From the NCBI RefSeq assembly GCF_001953875.1, contig NZ_MQUR01000001.1, forward strand, positions 39 to 64,038: a DNA stretch of 64,000 bases. The letters run 5' to 3'. Under the pieces are notes generated by a model that saw only the letters and a program-made list of their open reading frames with translations, had not been told where the DNA came from and made no database searches. This DNA comes from Streptomyces amritsarensis (GTDB taxonomy: Bacteria; Actinomycetota; Actinomycetes; Streptomycetales; Streptomycetaceae). Position numbers and translations under genes: made by a program. How positions within the stretch are numbered: position 1 is the first letter of the stretch; each line of letters starts with the position of its first letter. Shown piece by piece: positions 61,161 to 64,000 of this stretch.

Positions 61161-62348
61161 CTAGCGGAAGATGCCGGTGTGCCCGAGCGAGTAGCGGCCG
61201 GGCTGCGGGTAGACGGCGAGGCCGTGGGGGCCGCCGCCCACCGGGATCCGGGCGAGCTGCTTGCCGGTCGTGGTGTCGATCGCGTACACCTCGGAGTTGT
61301 AGCGGCCGGACAGCCACAGCACCTTGCCGTCGGCCGACACGCCGCCCATGTCGGGGCTGCCGCCGTCCGGCAGGGTCCACTTCTTGGTGAGCTTCCTCTG
61401 CGCGAAGTCGTAGACGGAGACGCTGCCCTCGCCGCGGTTGGAGACGTACATCTCCTTGGAGTCGCGGCTCACGTAGAGGCCGTGGCAGCCCTTGCCGGTG
61501 GGCAGCAGCTTGGGGGTCTCGAAGGTGTCGCCGCTGAGCACCCACATGCCGTGCGCCATCATGTCCGCGACGTAGAAGGTCTTGCCGTCCGGGGAGACCT
61601 TGACGTCCTGCGGCATGGCGCCCTCGAACGGGAGCTTCTGCTGGCCGACGACCTCCATCCTCTCGGTGTCGACCTTGAGGAGTTCGCCGGAGAACTCGCA
61701 GCTGACGATGAAGTAGCGGCCGTCGGCGGAGAAGTCGGCGTGGTTGACGCCGTAGCAGGTCACCGGGACGGTCTTCACGCGGTCCATGGTGTGCGGGTCG
61801 CGGAAGACAAGCTCCTTGTCCATGGAGGCCATCACGATGGCGTACCTGCCGTTGGGCGTGAAGTACAGGTTGTAGGGGTCGTGCACCTCGACGGGCTTTC
61901 CGGCCTCGCCGGTCGCGGGGTTGATCGGGGTGAGCGTGTGGCCCCGGTTGTTGTTGACCCACAGGGTCTTCAGGTCCCAGGAGGGGACGACGTGCTGGGG
62001 CTGGACCCCGACCGGGATGGTGTCGATGACCCGGTAGGTCTCCGGGTCGATGACGGAGACGGTGTTGGAGTTGGTGTTCGGTACGTAGACGCGGGACGGG
62101 AAGTCCTTGACCACCGGGGAGAGTTTGCCCGGCCGGTCCGCCGCGTAGACGTCGTTCGGATCCAGCAGCGGCGGCATGCCGGGCAGTCCGGGCGGGGCGG
62201 CCGGTACGGCCTTGACGGGCTTGGCCGGGCCCTTGGTGCCGAGCGCCTCGGCGCGCTCCTTTCCGGCTGTTCCGCAGCCGGCCAGGGCGGCGAGGACCAG
62301 ACCGGCCAGCAGCACGCCGGCATTCCGGGGAAGGCGGGTGGTCTTCAT
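61161..62348 (-). CDS. YVTN beta-propeller lipoprotein
   Basis: 395-residue exported lipoprotein. Signal peptide and lipobox LAALAGC at the N-terminus, a Pro-rich linker, then seven YVTN-type blades recognisable from repeating RVYVPNTNSNTVSVIDPETY, VPSWDLKTLWVNNNRGHTLT, KTFYVADMMAHGMWVLSGD and EMYVSNRGEGSVSVYDFAQR. It should form a surface beta-propeller that binds proteins or glycans. Start ATG 62348, overlapping the deacetylase stop as ATGA, so the two are co-translated and probably work together outside the cell. Confidence 0.88.
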   Translation of the reverse strand: MKTTRLPRNAGVLLAGLVLAALAGCGTAGKERAEALGTKGPAKPVKAVPAAPPGLPGMPPLLDPNDVYAADRPGKLSPVVKDFPSRVYVPNTNSNTVSVIDPETYRVIDTIPVGVQPQHVVPSWDLKTLWVNNNRGHTLTPINPATGEAGKPVEVHDPYNLYFTPNGRYAIVMASMDKELVFRDPHTMDRVKTVPVTCYGVNHADFSADGRYFIVSCEFSGELLKVDTERMEVVGQQKLPFEGAMPQDVKVSPDGKTFYVADMMAHGMWVLSGDTFETPKLLPTGKGCHGLYVSRDSKEMYVSNRGEGSVSVYDFAQRKLTKKWTLPDGGSPDMGGVSADGKVLWLSGRYNSEVYAIDTTTGKQLARIPVGGGPHGLAVYPQPGRYSLGHTGIFR

Positions 62349-63181
62349 GGCGTCAGCAGCTCCGTGGTGGTCACCGCGCGCAGCTTGCGGCGCGCGAGTT
62401 CTTCGAGGAGGGGAGGCATCGCGTCGACCGTGTCCGCGTAGCCGAAGTGCAGGCTCACCACGGATCCGGGCCGGATCGTCCCGGTGACGTTGCGGATGAC
62501 GGCCGCGGCGCCGGGCGAGGTGAAGTCGAGGGAGTCGACGTCGTACGAGAGGACGTGCGGGTAGCCGGCCCGCTGGGCCAGCTTCTGGACGAGCGGGGTG
62601 GCGTACTGCGTCCGGGAGGGCCGGAACCAGGTGCCGATGGAGCCGGTGAGCCGCTTGAGGCGCTGGGCGCAGCCGGTGATCTCGGCGTAGGCCTCCGCCT
62701 CTCCCATGTCGTTGATCGCGAGGTGGCGCTGGGTGTGGTTGCCGAGTTCGTGACCGCCGTCGAGGATCCGGCGGGCCAGGTCCGGGTGGGCGTCGAGCCA
62801 GGAGCCGATCGCCAGTACGGTGACCCGCGCGCCCCCCTTCTCGGCCGCGGCCAGCGCCGCGCGCGCGAGGGCGGGCTCCCCGTTGCCGTGGAAGGTGAGG
62901 GCGACCCGGCCGCGGTCGCGCGGGCCGTGGCCGATCTCCACGGGCTGCCCGGCGAACCGGCGGGGGGCGGCCGGGGCCGCGGCCTGTGCGGGCCTCGCCG
63001 GACGGGCCGGGCCGGGGGGCGGGGAGGAGGGCGGGCCGGGCGGCGGGGAGGAGAGGTCGGCGGCCGGGCGGCCGGGGCCGCAGCCGGCGGTGAGAGCGGC
63101 CGCGGCGGCGCCGGCCCCGCCGATACCGGCCGCGCGCAGAGCCGCACGCAGGGCCGCGCGGCGGCCTGGATGTGAGAGCAC
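62345..63181 (-). CDS. Polysaccharide-deacetylase-like lipoprotein, atypical active site
   Basis: 278 residues from GTG 63181, chosen because it begins a lipoprotein signal (AGIGGAGAAAAALTAGC); an ATG at 63274 would add a non-signal stretch. NodB-type fold, but the first catalytic motif TFDDGP reads TFHGNGEP, so the usual base Asp is replaced. The second motif HELGNHTQRHLAI keeps the H-x(3-5)-H zinc pair, and FRPS, DVDSLDF and VSLHFG represent later motifs. It may be a deacetylase with altered chemistry or a sugar-binding relative. Coupled to the propeller gene by an ATGA overlap. Confidence 0.82.
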   Translation of the reverse strand: MLSHPGRRAALRAALRAAGIGGAGAAAAALTAGCGPGRPAADLSSPPPGPPSSPPPGPARPARPAQAAAPAAPRRFAGQPVEIGHGPRDRGRVALTFHGNGEPALARAALAAAEKGGARVTVLAIGSWLDAHPDLARRILDGGHELGNHTQRHLAINDMGEAEAYAEITGCAQRLKRLTGSIGTWFRPSRTQYATPLVQKLAQRAGYPHVLSYDVDSLDFTSPGAAAVIRNVTGTIRPGSVVSLHFGYADTVDAMPPLLEELARRKLRAVTTTELLTP

Positions 63182-63543
63182 TTGCCCATTTAAGAGGCGG
63201 ATAGCCCGGAAGGTAATGATTGACCCATTTCGGGACGTCCACCAAAGGGGCGGATCGGGCACCCCATCCGCCATGTGATCAACGATTTACTCAGAGCAGT
63301 CGATAGTTATTCATCGAATGTGAGGTGCGTGGCCCACCTCACCTAGGATTTAGCTAGAAAGTCTTGCGATTTGCACACTTATGTCCAAGTAGGGACTTTT
63401 GGCGTTCGAGCCCTCGTCTGCCATAGTCGAAACCACGACTTCCCCATTGACCCGAGCGAAGTCGCCACGCCGAGGATCACACCCCTTCGATCCTCGGCGC
63501 ACCCATGAAGCCCCCACAGCGCCCACACGGCGAGCCGGGGGCT
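63182..63543. other. A/T-richer gap with inverted repeats
   Basis: 362 bp between the deacetylase and the anti-sigma-type ATPase, clearly poorer in G/C than its surroundings up to about 63450. It holds a perfect inverted repeat GTGAGGTG-7nt-CACCTCAC (63320-63342) with TAGGAT right after it (63344-63349), and a 24-codon frame on the minus strand (63350-63424) with uncommon low-G/C codons. Nothing in it is a convincing gene; it probably carries the deacetylase promoter. Confidence 0.6.
63468..63499 (-). terminator. Hairpin 2 after the ATPase gene
   Basis: CGCCGAGGATC and GATCCTCGGCG are complementary over 11 bp with a 10-nt loop; second of two tandem stems after the gene at 63544. Confidence 0.65.
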
Positions 63544-63546
63544 TCA
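63506..63546 (-). terminator. Hairpin 1 overlapping the ATPase stop codon
   Basis: TGAAGCCCCC and GGGGGCTTCA are complementary over 10 bp with a 21-nt loop; the right arm includes the stop codon of the ATPase gene (63544-63546). Confidence 0.6.
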
Positions 63547-64000
63547 GGCGTTCTGGCGGTCGGCGACCCGCATCTCGAACCAGGTGATCTTGCCGCGGGG
63601 CAGCAGGTCGGCGCCCCAGCGGTCGGACAGCTTGTCGACGAGGAAGAGGCCGCGACCGGTGGTGTCCAGTTCGTGGACCGGCATCAGGCAGGGCAGCCCG
63701 CGCGAGGGGTCGCGCACCTCCATCCGGATCCAGCCGCGCCGCCGCAGCATGCGTAAGCCGAAGGAGCGGGCTCCGGTGTGGCGGACCGCGTTGCCGACGA
63801 GTTCCGAGACCAGCAGGACGGCGTGCTCGGAGATCTGCGGCGAGAGGCCCCAGAGGCGGATCACCACGCACTGCGTGAGCCGGCGCGCGGTACTGGCCGA
63901 CTCGGGCATGGACGGCAGCGTCACTTCCGCCTCGGCCGGGTTCCCGTACAACTCCAGCGCCCTGAGGCCCTGTTCCTCCTCGACGGCCGCCGTGAGCCGT
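63544..64000 (-). CDS. ATP-binding (HATPase) anti-sigma-factor-type protein, partial
   Basis: Histidine-kinase-like ATPase domain of the RsbW/SpoIIAB type, common in Streptomyces and usually controlling a sigma factor. The frame is open to the window end (…VEEEQGLRALELYGNPAEAEV), so the N-terminus is not shown; a TTG at 63951 is not the true start. Motifs: N-box HAVLLVSELVGNAVRHTG, G1 box RDPSRGLPCLM and GRGLFLVDKL. The end RVADRQNA is followed by two tandem hairpins. Its sigma-factor partner is not in the window. Confidence 0.85.
   Translation of the reverse strand, partial: RLTAAVEEEQGLRALELYGNPAEAEVTLPSMPESASTARRLTQCVVIRLWGLSPQISEHAVLLVSELVGNAVRHTGARSFGLRMLRRRGWIRMEVRDPSRGLPCLMPVHELDTTGRGLFLVDKLSDRWGADLLPRGKITWFEMRVADRQNA

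Noticed and set aside
63350..63424. A 24-codon frame on the minus strand as a real small gene
   Set aside because: No ribosome binding site at a good distance and codon use unlike Streptomyces genes; reported only as part of the unexplained gap.

Overview
The window is a very GC-rich actinobacterial chromosome segment, almost certainly from a Streptomyces: third codon positions are nearly all G/C, GTG and TTG starts are common, terminators are long GC hairpins mostly without a U-tract, and the gene order ilvB-ilvN-ilvC / gatCAB / ligA / mnmA / gcvT-gcvH-glyA-sdaA matches what I remember of the S. coelicolor chromosomal core (around SCO5460 to SCO5514, read in reverse). No tRNA, rRNA, CRISPR array, insertion sequence or prophage was recognised.

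Layout. 1-3.9 kb: branched-chain amino acid operon ilvB-ilvN-ilvC (minus strand) behind a short leader peptide (Ile-Leu-Val-Leu) and a terminator, i.e. an attenuator. 3.8-6.8 kb: a membrane PAS-GGDEF-EAL protein (CdgC-like) with a decayed EAL half. 7-16.3 kb: accessory metabolic genes (2-hydroxyacid dehydrogenase, aldo/keto reductase, sugar-dehydrogenase lipoprotein, acetyltransferases, MMPL exporter, cupin, DinB-like protein). 16.3-19.9 kb: an iron-box-controlled divergent set of siderophore-interacting reductase, penicillin-acylase-type hydrolase and siderophore-type acyltransferase. 19.9-23.4 kb: alpha/beta hydrolase with two matching upstream operators, a Ser/Thr kinase receptor and a membrane coiled-coil protein. 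23.5-27.1 kb: gatC-gatA-(81 aa protein)-gatB. 27.4-33.9 kb: RmdB-like GGDEF-EAL protein, ligA, a methionine-synthase-like protein and an SDR. 34-37.5 kb: small conserved genes and a GlxA/AdpA-type regulator divergent from a quinone-type oxidoreductase. 37.5-42.2 kb: mnmA, a Tat-exported amidase, cysteine desulfurase, thioesterase and TRIC channel, then an intergenic repeat array. 42.6-48.8 kb: a five-gene oligopeptide ABC importer. 49-51.6 kb: two SseB-like genes and a P-loop protein. 51.8-56.6 kb: tandem glycine riboswitch, gcvT-gcvH-glyA and sdaA, which together turn glycine and serine into one-carbon units and pyruvate. 56.7-58 kb: a degraded island with a frameshifted polymorphic-toxin C-terminus, a possible immunity gene and a VCBS-repeat fragment. 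58-64 kb: secreted AMIN-like protein, RibD/DHFR-like reductase, flavodoxin-type reductase with a divergent PadR regulator, EF-hand protein, YVTN propeller lipoprotein coupled to an atypical polysaccharide deacetylase, an A/T-richer gap, and an anti-sigma-type ATPase that runs off the window.

The most unusual parts are the toxin/immunity scar (56.76-57.94 kb), the iron-box divergent locus (16.3-19.9 kb), the twin operators at 20.74-20.79 kb, the 66-bp repeats at 42.25-42.50 kb, and the A/T-richer gap at 63.2-63.45 kb. The rest is ordinary Streptomyces core genome. Functions are inferred from motifs and remembered families; no search was run.
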